Shown: positions 8,163 through 16,352 of the stretch, piece after piece
How positions within the stretch are numbered: position 1 is the stretch's first letter
How the letters are laid out: every line of letters starts with the position of its first letter
Assembly: GCF_000380185.1 (NCBI RefSeq)
Contig: NZ_KB904802.1
Location: forward strand, 1,167 to 65,166
Length of the DNA: 64,000 bases
Direction: 5' to 3'
From: Thiofilum flexile DSM 14609
Lineage (GTDB): Bacteria; Pseudomonadota; Gammaproteobacteria; Thiotrichales; Thiotrichaceae
Notes under the pieces: generated by a model
What the model was told of the DNA's origin: nothing
The model's input: the letters and a program-made list of their open reading frames with translations, nothing else
The model's database searches: none
Translations under genes and position numbers: made by a program

Positions 8163-8752
8163 TGCGTGTTCAGTTAAGTTTATTCCTATGTAGTATGTTC
8201 TTAGCAGGTTGCTCTCTAGTGGGAGGGAGTAATGTTAAGGTGGCTTATCATACGCTGAGTAGCCATATGAGCTTAGGCTCAGCCGCTCCAGAAAAATCAG
8301 CGCAAATTGCTAGCATTGGTGTAGGGCCTTTAAAACTACCCTCGGTATTAGATCGTAAGGGGTATGTGGTGCGTGAAGACGCGAATACGGTACAGGTACG
8401 TGAGTTACATGAGTGGGGTGGGGAATTACAAGATGAGTTTTTAACCGCTATTACTCAGCAAATTCAAAATCGCTTACCTAGCACCCGTGTGCAACGTATT
8501 CCTTGGGAAATTACCCAAACCCCGCGCTATCAAGTGAGTTTAGTCGTCACGCAATTTGATGGGCAAGCACAGCGAGAGGCCGTGTTATCGGGTACTTGGC
8601 AACTGCAATATGCCAGTGATGGGCGTATTGTAAGCACCCATCCATTCCATCTACAGGCTGTTGTACGAGGTAAGGAGATAGGAGATATTGTTAAGGCGCA
8701 AACCGTATTAGTCGAGCGCTTGGCACAACAGATTGTCGAGGCTCTGCCTTAG
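8162..8752 (+). CDS. pqiC: PqiC-like outer membrane lipoprotein
   Basis: A 196-residue lipoprotein of the ABC-type transport auxiliary (PqiC/YmbA) family, which docks the PqiB needle at the outer membrane. The signal peptide ends in the lipobox LAGC with the acylated Cys at position 17. Family signatures include the early SIGVGPLKLPSVLDR segment and the late region containing LVERLAQQIVEAL. It starts one base before the pqiB stop (TAATG), so it is the last gene of the operon. A 9-bp hairpin lies 2 bases downstream of the TAG. Confidence 0.87.
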   Translation: MRVQLSLFLCSMFLAGCSLVGGSNVKVAYHTLSSHMSLGSAAPEKSAQIASIGVGPLKLPSVLDRKGYVVREDANTVQVRELHEWGGELQDEFLTAITQQIQNRLPSTRVQRIPWEITQTPRYQVSLVVTQFDGQAQREAVLSGTWQLQYASDGRIVSTHPFHLQAVVRGKEIGDIVKAQTVLVERLAQQIVEALP

Positions 8753-8776
8753 GTGATAGCTATGCAACTATCACCT
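8751..8776. terminator. Hairpin between convergent genes
   Basis: AGGTGATAG (8751-8759) pairs with CTATCACCT (8768-8776), overlapping the pqiC stop codon region and facing the convergent gene ending at 8791. No T-run follows on either strand, so it is a weak or Rho-assisted terminator. Confidence 0.45.
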
Positions 8777-8790
8777 TGAACCTATGCTGG

Positions 8791-9525
8791 TTAAACCGTA
8801 GCCCCTGGTGCGGAGCTTACTGCGGTTCTATTGGTTGGGGTATCACTTAAATTACCCCTAACGGCAGCCGCAATAACAGCATCCTCTGGGGTGACAGTCG
8901 AGGTTGTGGCAGCAGTGGCTGTCGTATCAGCCGTCGTTGCAGTGACAGGTGCTGCCTCGGCTGCTATGCGGGGCGTGGCAATGCTTGTCGCCATACGAGT
9001 CGCCGCTAAGGAGGTTGGTGCAGCTAGGTTGCGTGCTGCAGTGGCAGTAGTATTGGCGACTCCATTAGGGTAATTCTTTAAAAGATAATGATAAAAAGCA
9101 TTCAACGCTGACCCTGAGCCTTGATAACCCCACGCTGTCACTCGTAAATCGCGCGTTTGTATTTGTGGGTAATCGGGTGAGTTCTTAAATTTCTCAAATT
9201 CAGAGAGTAGAAAACTATTGGTATAAGTTGCGTTATTGAGCGTGGTGGTGCCATTGGTGTTTTCTTTAACGCTAATCGATCCCGGCGTGTTAATAGTCGT
9301 AGACCCCGGATTACTCGGAGCTGCTACGGGTAGAGAGGTCGCTCCGACCATTTGCTGCAAAGCAGTGATGATCTTGCGGATCATATTGGCCATAGAGGTT
9401 GAGAGTGTTATACCAGTATTCTCTGCTTTAAAACTCTTCGTGGGCTGGGGAGGAGAGACTTTGGTAATAGGGTGGTTGGTATGAGAGGTTTTTATATTGC
9501 TCGGTTGATTAATCATGAGACTCAT
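8791..9525 (-). CDS. Leaderless, cysteine-free Ala/Thr-rich protein, unknown function
   Basis: Not recognised. The 244-residue product has a good ribosome binding site (AAGGAG, 8 bases before the ATG) but no signal peptide or membrane span. It contains no cysteine. The N-terminal 40 residues are Ser/Thr/Pro-rich, then comes a short amphipathic helix with MANMIRKIITALQQMV. A compact middle (about 110-155) with aromatic residues (AWGYQGSGSALNAFYHYLL) may be the only folded part. From about 155 to the end the sequence is almost all Ala, Thr, Ser and Val. The composition resembles secreted, disordered proteins. It shares the leaderless design and the LQQ helix with the protein at 21286-22296. Secretion is inference. 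Confidence 0.55.
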   Translation of the reverse strand: MSLMINQPSNIKTSHTNHPITKVSPPQPTKSFKAENTGITLSTSMANMIRKIITALQQMVGATSLPVAAPSNPGSTTINTPGSISVKENTNGTTTLNNATYTNSFLLSEFEKFKNSPDYPQIQTRDLRVTAWGYQGSGSALNAFYHYLLKNYPNGVANTTATAARNLAAPTSLAATRMATSIATPRIAAEAAPVTATTADTTATAATTSTVTPEDAVIAAAVRGNLSDTPTNRTAVSSAPGATV

Positions 9526-9664
9526 TTTAATACTCCTTATGAATCTGATCAGCGTCCTGATCGTGCTGGGCTAGGTGGTTTAGTATGGAAAGATCAAAGA
9601 GGGCGCACGAATGCTTTAAGACTAATGGGGAGGATTTCTAGGATGAGCGCTAAAAAGGTATTAA

Positions 9665-9703
9665 AACGCTGAGCAGCCGCTGCTATTGAACGCTGCTCAC
9701 GTT
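9665..9703 (-). terminator. Terminator of the trpD2-like operon
   Basis: On the minus strand, AACGTGAGCAGC and GCTGCTCAGCGTT pair (12 bp with one bulged base) around a 14-base loop, followed by TTAATA. It starts 12 bases past the stop of the 67-codon gene. Confidence 0.6.
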
Positions 9704-9714
9704 GTCAAGTGATG

Positions 9715-9918
9715 CTATTTTCTGGTCTGAGTCCATTGTTTATAGGCTGCTAAATCATGCTCTTTACCTGCTGCATAACCGGCCTCATAGGCGGAGGTAA
9801 TACGCTGCTCTTCGCGTTCGGGAATGAGTAAATAACCACATTGAAAACCTTGTACAAATTCTGGATCCGTACCGGCTTGCTCCATAGTGACAACGGCTTG
9901 GTAATATTGCTGATTCAT
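9715..9918 (-). CDS. Small conserved-looking protein co-transcribed with a TrpD2-like gene
   Basis: Not recognised. It encodes 67 soluble residues with two G-Y-rich turns: FVQGFQCGYLL (about 21-31) and SAYEAGYAAGKEHD (about 42-55). The AYxxGYxAG pattern is reminiscent of the ribosome modulation factor, but the length and basic character do not match, so this is only a resemblance. A ribosome binding site (GAGGATGAG) precedes the ATG. It lies 23 bases after the TrpD2-like gene and before a terminator, so the two form a two-gene unit. Confidence 0.6.
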   Translation of the reverse strand: MNQQYYQAVVTMEQAGTDPEFVQGFQCGYLLIPEREEQRITSAYEAGYAAGKEHDLAAYKQWTQTRK

Positions 9919-9941
9919 GTTCTCATCCTCTATTTAAATAA

Positions 9942-11057
9942 CTACGCGGCGGCTTTAAACACCGCTAAAGCGCGACCATTATCGAGTACCGTACGAACCG
10001 CATGTGCTGCATCAGTTAATTGCGGATAACGCCCTAAATGGGTGAGTAGGATCGCACTGGCATACACAATACTGTCGTACATTAAGCCTTTTTCACCACC
10101 GAGAGCCGCTAGGCCTAATTGTGCTGAGCGCTCTGCTAGTGCATCACTATTGACCGTGGTGCTAAGCTCATCTTGAGCAGGTGGTAAATCATCCGGTAGG
10201 GGAATAGCACGCGTAGAGGCCTCAATACCTAATGGAGTAGGGCTTAGATCCCATTGGGTTAATTCGCCCGCTGCTGGGTAATAGAATGCTTTTCCGGCTT
10301 GTTGCAAGGAAGGGATAATGCCGCCCTCAACCCCACGCACAAATAGAGCGCTATTAAACCCAGCTTGGCGGGCTAAATACGCATAAATTGGGGGGTAGGC
10401 CGTGTGTACATAGCCACCCATACAATGCGTTTGCTCCGCACCCCGAATCGGACCAATTAAGGTCTCTACGGTGGTGAGTATTTGGCGCTTAATCATGCGC
10501 TGGCGAATAGGAATTAAAGCATGCAATGCAGGGGCAAATTGGCTTTGATCCAGATAAGTCCAACCAATCTGTTCTAGCTGCTGGCAGGCTGCTGCAGGGC
10601 TTAGATTCACCTGAAGACCGGCTGCTTGTAAAATCTTATGATGAGTCGCACCGTATTTAGGCCCTACTTGCTGGAGGCCATGAATAACCGCGTATTCTCC
10701 CAACGCAGCCAATACCGCAGGCACAAAACTAGAGGCAGGTATGCCCCGTACATAACCATCATAAGGATCGGATAAATCAACCACCTGAGCGACCTTGGCG
10801 GTCTGAATAGTCGCGGTATCAATAATCGCTTGTAGTGTGCCGCGATTTTCGGCCTCCGTCTCACGCTTCATGCGTAAGGCAATAAAGTAAACCGCTATTT
10901 GTACGGGGTCAGCCTGACCCGTAAGCATATAACGCATCGCCTGATAGGCTTCTTCATAGCTTAAGTCCTTACTATATTCGGGGCCTGTAGCTACTTTTTG
11001 AATACATTGGCGCAAATTATGCTGAAGTTCTAAATCGGTCATCATCGGTTTGTTCAT
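9942..11057 (-). CDS. TrpD2-like glycosyl/phosphoribosyl transferase family protein
   Basis: A 371-residue member of the anthranilate phosphoribosyltransferase fold. It begins with the helical N-domain (LSYEEAYQAMRYMLTGQADPVQIAVYFIALRMK) and continues with the alpha/beta domain containing VGPKYGATHHKILQAAG. The family's pyrophosphate loop GTGGD is missing: the equivalent segment reads DLSDPYDGYVRGIPAS. There are no other trp genes nearby. It therefore more likely belongs to the TrpD2/YbiB branch, nucleic-acid-binding proteins that do not make tryptophan. The partner at 9715-9918 lies 23 bases downstream. The fold is confident and the role is open. Confidence 0.75.
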   Translation of the reverse strand: MNKPMMTDLELQHNLRQCIQKVATGPEYSKDLSYEEAYQAMRYMLTGQADPVQIAVYFIALRMKRETEAENRGTLQAIIDTATIQTAKVAQVVDLSDPYDGYVRGIPASSFVPAVLAALGEYAVIHGLQQVGPKYGATHHKILQAAGLQVNLSPAAACQQLEQIGWTYLDQSQFAPALHALIPIRQRMIKRQILTTVETLIGPIRGAEQTHCMGGYVHTAYPPIYAYLARQAGFNSALFVRGVEGGIIPSLQQAGKAFYYPAAGELTQWDLSPTPLGIEASTRAIPLPDDLPPAQDELSTTVNSDALAERSAQLGLAALGGEKGLMYDSIVYASAILLTHLGRYPQLTDAAHAVRTVLDNGRALAVFKAAA

Positions 11058-11187
11058 AGGGGTAAAGTGTAAAAGTCGGACTAGTAATACTAAATACCTC
11101 TACAGGGGTAAAGAGTTTGTCTAGGGTGAGGCAGTGGTTTGTGTTAGGTTAATAGAGGCAAGCCTAACGCTATTTAAGGGAAAACAC

Positions 11188-11562
11188 ATGTCTAATCCTA
11201 TGCCGGATGAGGTTGATTTAGCCAGTGCTATTGCAGCCTTTGAGGCCAAAAACTTTGCTCTTGCCATGAGATTACTCTCACCCTTTGCCGACGTGGGTCA
11301 TGCTCAAGCACAGCATTTGGTGGCAATTATGCATCAAAATGGTTTGGGCGTGATACGCAATGAATTAGCCGCCTATAAGTGGATGAAAGCTTCTGCCGAG
11401 CAAGGCTACGGTTTAGCTCAGCATGGTTTAGGATTTATGTATCTGGAAGGCGAATGTGCGCCTAAAAACCTTATCTTGGCTAAAGAGTGGTTGCAAAAAG
11501 CCGCTGATCAAGGCCTAGAGGGTTCGTTAGCCCTATTGGCCTATTTAAAGCAAAGTGAATAG
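11188..11562 (+). CDS. Sel1-repeat protein
   Basis: A 124-residue solenoid protein with Sel1-like TPR units. I chose the ATG at 11188 because AAGGG stands 7 bases upstream; a GTG at 11134 has no such site. The repeats are visible as AQAQHLVAIMHQNGLGV, AYKWMKASAEQGYGLAQHGL and AKEWLQKAADQGLEGSLALL, each with the A-E-Q-G turn. It has no signal peptide, so it is probably cytoplasmic. Such proteins are usually scaffolds; no partner is indicated. Confidence 0.8.
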   Translation: MSNPMPDEVDLASAIAAFEAKNFALAMRLLSPFADVGHAQAQHLVAIMHQNGLGVIRNELAAYKWMKASAEQGYGLAQHGLGFMYLEGECAPKNLILAKEWLQKAADQGLEGSLALLAYLKQSE

Positions 11563-11645
11563 AAGCTGACTATTAAAATAATTATTAATTAAATTTATTC
11601 ACCTAACGACAGTGATTCCTGAATACAGTACACTGAGTTTAAGTA

Positions 11646-11706
11646 CCTAAAGTAATCGGATATTTCTAACAGCCAGACTGCTCTAGAAATACCTGCTTAT
11701 TTTTAA
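11646..11706 (-). repeat. Decayed third copy of the structured 110-bp repeat
   Basis: The left arm (11646-11661) and right arm (11691-11706) match the arms of the copy at 55214-55323 at 11 and about 13 of 16 positions. The ends of the core are kept (ATTTCT and AGACTGCTCTAGAAAT), but about 50 central bases that carry both NGGA hairpins are deleted. Base pairing of the arms is now imperfect. It sits 84 bases past the Sel1 gene. Confidence 0.6.
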
Positions 11707-11747
11707 GCAGATACTTAGTTAATTATAGTAATAATAGAGTCATTATC

Positions 11748-12125
11748 ATGAAAAATTCTAAAAAACCTGTATCTTACGCAAAACAAAGACCCTTAGTCAC
11801 CGTAGTGGTGAATAATCAAGAAGTTATGCAATATGACCGCCGCAAAACTCCCTCGACTGAACAATTTGCCTATATTGATAGTATGGATAAGCAAATGGAT
11901 CAGGGGATTGAAATGAGCGGTGTATTCCATAAAAAGCCCGATCCTATTGTTAAAAGCCAGTTAGTAGCACAACAGTTATTAATAGCATTAGCGGCTAAAA
12001 ACTACTCCCTAGCCGCAGCGATGTGTACTTGGCTCAGTGAGCGTATGCCGGAACTAGTGAAGGTAAAGGCTACGGGTACAGTAGAGTCTATGCAGGTGGA
12101 TTTAATGTTTGCACGTCCGACCTAA
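11748..12125 (+). CDS. Hypothetical protein, 125 residues
   Basis: Not recognised. It is a soluble protein with a basic, Lys-rich start (MKNSKKPVSYAKQRPLVTVVV), a charged middle (DRRKTPSTEQFAYIDSMDKQMDQG), and a helical C-terminal half containing SQLVAQQLLIALAAKNYSLAAAMCTWLSER. There is no signal peptide. Codon use resembles neighbours and the reading frame is clean, so it is probably real. It stands alone, behind the decayed repeat and a 7-bp hairpin at 11693-11710. Confidence 0.6.
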   Translation: MKNSKKPVSYAKQRPLVTVVVNNQEVMQYDRRKTPSTEQFAYIDSMDKQMDQGIEMSGVFHKKPDPIVKSQLVAQQLLIALAAKNYSLAAAMCTWLSERMPELVKVKATGTVESMQVDLMFARPT

Positions 12126-12339
12126 AAAAGTCAGGCTGCTTAAGTATTGATTCAGTCGTTTATTGGCAGACTACAAGTGCTCGGAAGGGCTAAGTATTAA
12201 TAAGCAAGGAGCTATCCTAAAGCAGGGTCAACATCAGGGCTAAAGGGGAGTTGATCCAAAGCTTTTGTAGCTCACTCATTATGCTAATAGATGGGGGCAG
12301 TATAGTGAGTGAATAATAAGAACAATAAAGCGTTTGAGT

Positions 12340-12384
12340 TGCGGGTATGGAAGTGATAATAATAACAATAAATCCATACCCGCA
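12340..12384. terminator. Strong 12-bp hairpin downstream of panC
   Basis: TGCGGGTATGGA (12340-12351) and TCCATACCCGCA (12373-12384) are perfect complements around a 21-base loop, 12 bases beyond the panC stop. There is no clear T-run, so it may be an mRNA-stabilising or Rho-dependent 3' end. Confidence 0.5.
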
Positions 12385-12395
12385 GTCAGTTTTAT

Positions 12396-13250
12396 TTAGG
12401 GCAGTTTAAAAGGAATATTATCAATTAAACGCGCCTTACCTAACCAAGCAGACGCTAGTAATACTAAATCCTTATCCTCTGGATTCGGCGCTAATAAATC
12501 AGATGCTCGCCTAATTTCAATATACTCCGCCTTAAAACCTTTACTATCTAATTCATCCATAGTCCACTGCTGTAAATCTTGATAGCTGGTATAATCTCCC
12601 GCATATAAGCGTTGGAGTGTGGCTTGCAAGGTTTGTTGTAGGCGTGGGGCTATAGCGCGTTGCTCCGCATTAAGATAGTTATTGCGTGAACTCATGGCTA
12701 AACCATCGGTTTCACGTACCGTGGGTAGCTCAATAATCTCAATAGGCATATTCAGATCAGCGACCATTTGCCGAATGACCATGAGCTGCTGAAAGTCTTT
12801 TTGCCCAAACAAGGCCACATCCGGTTGGACTAAGTTAAATAATTTACAGACAATGGTCGCCACCCCTGTGAAATGTCCGGGGCGCTTTTCACCTTCTAAA
12901 ATATCACTAATACCAGGTACTGTGACACGTGTGGCTAAACCGCCGCTAGGGTACATCGCACTAGCCTCAGGGGTAAAGACCGCATCACAGCCCACACTAA
13001 TGAGCTTTTCCATGTCCTTGTCTAAGGTGCGTGGATAGTTGACCAGATCATCAGGGCGATTAAATTGGGTGGGATTCACGAAAATGGACACAATGACACG
13101 CTCACCTAAGGTTTGAGCATGTTTGACTAAGGCCAAATGTCCCGCATGGAGATTACCCATGGTAGGGACTAAAGCGACCTTAATACCTTGTCTACGCCAT
13201 TCACGTACCAATTGCTGTACTTCAGCCGGTGTTACTACTGTCTTAATCAT
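12396..13250 (-). CDS. panC: Pantothenate synthetase
   Basis: Joins D-pantoate and beta-alanine with ATP to make pantothenate (vitamin B5), leading to coenzyme A. The 284-residue length matches the family (283 in E. coli). Signatures are the HIGH-type loop [24 protein letters not shown] and the KMSKS-like MSSRN segment. I chose the ATG at 13250, which overlaps the panB stop as ATGA; a TTG at 13259 would only add three residues inside panB. It is translationally coupled to panB. Confidence 0.97.
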   Translation of the reverse strand: MIKTVVTPAEVQQLVREWRRQGIKVALVPTMGNLHAGHLALVKHAQTLGERVIVSIFVNPTQFNRPDDLVNYPRTLDKDMEKLISVGCDAVFTPEASAMYPSGGLATRVTVPGISDILEGEKRPGHFTGVATIVCKLFNLVQPDVALFGQKDFQQLMVIRQMVADLNMPIEIIELPTVRETDGLAMSSRNNYLNAEQRAIAPRLQQTLQATLQRLYAGDYTSYQDLQQWTMDELDSKGFKAEYIEIRRASDLLAPNPEDKDLVLLASAWLGKARLIDNIPFKLP

Positions 13251-14047
13251 ACGAACCAATGCTCCGCAGAGGGGAAGGTACCTTGTTTAACTGCATCATT
13301 ATAGGCTTTTATAGCGTCTGGAATGGTCGCTCCGCCCACCATAAAATTACGCGAGAATTTAGGCGCATGAGCACTAATACCTAACATATCGTGCAGTACT
13401 AAGACCTGACCATCACAATTGACCCCTGCACCAATACCGATCACTGGAATAGTAACCGTTTGAGTAATTTCTTGTGCTAGTGTAGTGGGTACACATTCGA
13501 GTACTAACATATCCGCCCCCGCATTTTGCAAAGCGATAGCATCCGCTAGTATTTGTTTAGCAGTGGAGTCGTCACGCCCTTGTACACGATAGCCCCCTAA
13601 TTTATGTACTGATTGAGGTTGTAGGCCTAAATGCGCACAAACGGGTACGCCATAATGGGCAAGCTGAGCTACCGTATTGACCTGTGGCGCTCCCCCTTCT
13701 AATTTCACCATATGAGCGCCACCCTCTTGCATTAAGCGGGTGCTATTGCGTAGCGCCATTTCAGGGGAGGTGTAACTCATAAAGGGTAGATCGCCCAATA
13801 CTAGGGCATGTTGGGCAACACGGGACACTAATTTAGTGTGGTAAACCATCTCATCCATGGTGACGGGCACAGTCGTTTCATGCCCTTGAATGACCATACC
13901 TAATGAGTCACCTACCAGAATAATATCGATGCCTTGCTGATCTAACACTCGGGCAAAACCTGCATCGTAAGCTGTTAACATGGTGATTTTTTCACCTTCT
14001 CGCTTCATTTTACGCAAGGTGGTGACAGTTATGCGGGGATTTTTCAC
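13247..14047 (-). CDS. panB: 3-methyl-2-oxobutanoate hydroxymethyltransferase
   Basis: First committed step of pantothenate synthesis: transfers a hydroxymethyl group from methylene-tetrahydrofolate to alpha-ketoisovalerate. The 266-residue TIM-barrel protein shows the family motifs [19 protein letters not shown] and the catalytic region HLGLQPQSV. The start is GTG at 14047, preceded by AGGAAGAG. It forms a two-gene operon with panC. panD, which makes beta-alanine, is not in the window. Confidence 0.97.
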   Translation of the reverse strand: MKNPRITVTTLRKMKREGEKITMLTAYDAGFARVLDQQGIDIILVGDSLGMVIQGHETTVPVTMDEMVYHTKLVSRVAQHALVLGDLPFMSYTSPEMALRNSTRLMQEGGAHMVKLEGGAPQVNTVAQLAHYGVPVCAHLGLQPQSVHKLGGYRVQGRDDSTAKQILADAIALQNAGADMLVLECVPTTLAQEITQTVTIPVIGIGAGVNCDGQVLVLHDMLGISAHAPKFSRNFMVGGATIPDAIKAYNDAVKQGTFPSAEHWFV

Positions 14048-14408
14048 AAGCGTCTCTTCCTGTTTAGGGTCACTCTAAGGAGGTATTAACATAACAAACC
14101 CTTAGCACTTGTACATCAAAAACAGCTACACGGTGCATACTATTGGTGCACAGTAAACGGTCAGGGAAGTTGGGTAGCAAGATATAGGTTATGTTCAATA
14201 TAAGCGGCCTAGCTTAGCGATTAAATACGGCCTTGCCTAGAGTAAAACCAGCATTTTAGCGCTAATTGCAATGAGTTATGGCCTGATAATGACGTAAATA
14301 TTGAGTTGTAGCGACTACTTTAACGATAAAGTCTAAGGTTTAAGCTTCTTAGGGGAATGGCTGCTATGCGTTCAAATTCCCCTAAAGAAATCACCCTTTT
14401 TTAGGAGA
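14048..14408. other. Intergenic region between yfgM and panB
   Basis: Both flanking genes are on the minus strand, so this stretch holds the yfgM 3' end and the panB promoter. Near yfgM, TTAGGGGAAT (14349-14358) pairs with ATTCCCCTAA (14376-14385), a 10-bp hairpin that probably ends the ndk-yfgM transcript. I see no gene here; bamB and der, which usually follow yfgM, are absent. Confidence 0.5.
14349..14385 (-). terminator. Hairpin after yfgM
   Basis: A 10-bp perfect stem with a 17-base loop starts 24 bases past the yfgM stop. No strong T-run follows on the minus strand, so termination efficiency is uncertain. Confidence 0.45.
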
Positions 14409-15056
14409 TTATTTTGTTGCTGGGGGTGTTGTCGCTTTGCCTAAATTATCCCGCTTCATTTGAATCAACTCATTGGCTGAGCCGGCATTATCCATGAGTG
14501 CTTGATCGTAAGCGGTACGTGCCTGATCTAGCTCATTTTTAGCAGCATAAATATCGCCGCGAATATCTGCTAGCAAGGCTTGATAAGAGGTAGGGAATTT
14601 TTCATCCACAATTTTTAAAGCCTCATCAGTTTTATTCTGAGCGACTAAAACCCGCGCTAAGCGTAATTTAGCGATCTCTTTATAGGCATCTTCACTACCA
14701 TTATCGACGACCCAACGTAATCCTTGAATCGCTTTATCATAGTCACCCACTTCAGCATAACTACGGGCATAATCTAATGCCGCTAAAGACGCATAGGACG
14801 TTTTACTATAGTCTGCTTGTAGTTTGGTGAGGAGATTCTCTGGTACTAAGCCATCTTTATCTTGTTGAATCTGATGGTAAATAGCAGAGGACTCTTCCAT
14901 GGTTTGATTTTGATATTTTTGCCAATATTCATAACCAAATAAGGCCGCAATCGCTAAGCCTATGCCTGCAACCACCGAGGTGCCATGTTGACGCCACCAG
15001 GCTTTTAACTCTTCCGCTTTTTCCTGATCGGTTTTTAATTCATCTAATATCGCCAT
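14409..15056 (-). CDS. yfgM: YfgM-family periplasmic TPR protein
   Basis: YfgM is an inner-membrane ancillary subunit of the SecYEG translocon that works with the chaperone PpiD. The 215-residue protein has a short cytoplasmic N-terminus (MAILDELKTDQEKAEELKAWW), one membrane span (about 26-45), and a periplasmic TPR domain (YAEVGDYDKAIQGLRWVVDNG and similar units). The length and N-terminal motif fit the family. It follows hisS by 15 bases, as in other gammaproteobacteria. The usual next genes, bamB and der, are missing here. Confidence 0.9.
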   Translation of the reverse strand: MAILDELKTDQEKAEELKAWWRQHGTSVVAGIGLAIAALFGYEYWQKYQNQTMEESSAIYHQIQQDKDGLVPENLLTKLQADYSKTSYASLAALDYARSYAEVGDYDKAIQGLRWVVDNGSEDAYKEIAKLRLARVLVAQNKTDEALKIVDEKFPTSYQALLADIRGDIYAAKNELDQARTAYDQALMDNAGSANELIQMKRDNLGKATTPPATK

Positions 15057-15071
15057 TACTAGCCCCTAGTA

Positions 15072-16349
15072 TTATGCTTTTTGAGTAAGGTGGGAGGATA
15101 ATTGAGTCAGCGCTGCCTCTGGGGTTAATACCACAGGCTCGCTACGTTCCCGTAACGATTTCAAGGTAAGCTGCTGAGGATTATCAAAGGTAAGACCAAA
15201 GGTGGCACCGGATTTATCCGCTCGTTTGAGTTGTGCCTTAAGGCTACCCCCTCCGCCATTCATGATCATAGTGAGTGTTGGTAGAGCAGAGCGCAGTTGC
15301 TCAGCAAATGCCATGCCCGCCACCACTTGGGTGGGGTCTACCATAAAATAAATATCCATCGGTTTAGCCGCAGGAACGAGCGCACGATTTTTGAGAATAT
15401 GCACTAAACGTTCTACTCCCATGGCAAACCCAAAGCCTGCCGTCGGTGCGCCACCGAGTTGTTCAACTAAACCATCATAACGTCCGCCGGCACAGATAGT
15501 ACTTTGTGAGCCTAAATCTGCATCGGGGGTAATCCATTCAAATACCGTACGGGAGTAATAGTCTAAGCCACGTACTAGACGGGGATTAATGACAAATTCA
15601 ATCCCCATTGCCGTGAGTAAGGCTTGCAGTTGGGCAAAGTGCTCGGCGGATTCGGTATCTAAATGTTCATGTAAGCTCGGTGCTCCTGCTACTAAGGCCT
15701 TCATTGCCGGATTTTTAGTATCTAAAATCCGTAGCGGATTAGTATGTAGACGACGTTTAGAGTCTTCATCCAACTGATCGGTATAAGCGGAGAAGTAATC
15801 TACTAATAACGCGCGATAAGCTTGACGCGATTGTGGAGTACCGAGTGAATTGAGTTCTAGACGATTATCGCTTAAACCGAGTTCTTGCCAGAGACGCGCC
15901 GTCATAGCAATGATATCGGCGTCAATATCAGGCCCTACCATACCAAAGGCTTCCGCACCCATTTGGGTGAATTGGCGATAGCGTCCCTTTTGTTGACGCT
16001 CATGCCGAAACATTGGCCCTGAGTACCAAAAGCGCTGCTGTTGGTTATAGAGTAAACCATGCTCTAAGCCCGCACGGACACAGCCTGCTGTACCTTCAGG
16101 GCGTAAGGATAGACTGGCTTTTTCATTATCACGATCATTGAAAGTGTACATTTCCTTTTCAACGATATCTGTGACTTCACCTACTGCCCGACTAAATAAC
16201 TCAGTTGCCTCTACGATCGGTGTACGAATCTCATTAAAACCATAACGAGTAAATAAATGGCGCACAGTGGTTTCGAGCGTATGCCAATACACCATATCCT
16301 CAGGTAAGAGGTCATTCATCCCTTTGGCAGATTTAATTAAATTAGCCAT
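15072..16349 (-). CDS. hisS: Histidyl-tRNA synthetase
   Basis: Class II aminoacyl-tRNA synthetase that charges tRNA-His. The 425-residue protein shows motif 2 (FWYSGPMFRHERQQKGRYRQF), the histidine-specific LVRGLDYYSRTVFEW and AGGRYDGL, motif 3 (GFGFAMGVERL), and a C-terminal anticodon-binding domain. It lies 3 bases after rodZ and 15 before yfgM, within a long minus-strand unit. Confidence 0.98.
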   Translation of the reverse strand: MANLIKSAKGMNDLLPEDMVYWHTLETTVRHLFTRYGFNEIRTPIVEATELFSRAVGEVTDIVEKEMYTFNDRDNEKASLSLRPEGTAGCVRAGLEHGLLYNQQQRFWYSGPMFRHERQQKGRYRQFTQMGAEAFGMVGPDIDADIIAMTARLWQELGLSDNRLELNSLGTPQSRQAYRALLVDYFSAYTDQLDEDSKRRLHTNPLRILDTKNPAMKALVAGAPSLHEHLDTESAEHFAQLQALLTAMGIEFVINPRLVRGLDYYSRTVFEWITPDADLGSQSTICAGGRYDGLVEQLGGAPTAGFGFAMGVERLVHILKNRALVPAAKPMDIYFMVDPTQVVAGMAFAEQLRSALPTLTMIMNGGGGSLKAQLKRADKSGATFGLTFDNPQQLTLKSLRERSEPVVLTPEAALTQLSSHLTQKA

Positions 16350-16352
16350 TTA

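Noticed and set aside
9472-9672. Plus-strand frame of 66 codons between divergent transcripts
   Set aside because: It overlaps the start of the real minus-strand gene and lacks a start signal; basic, low-information product.
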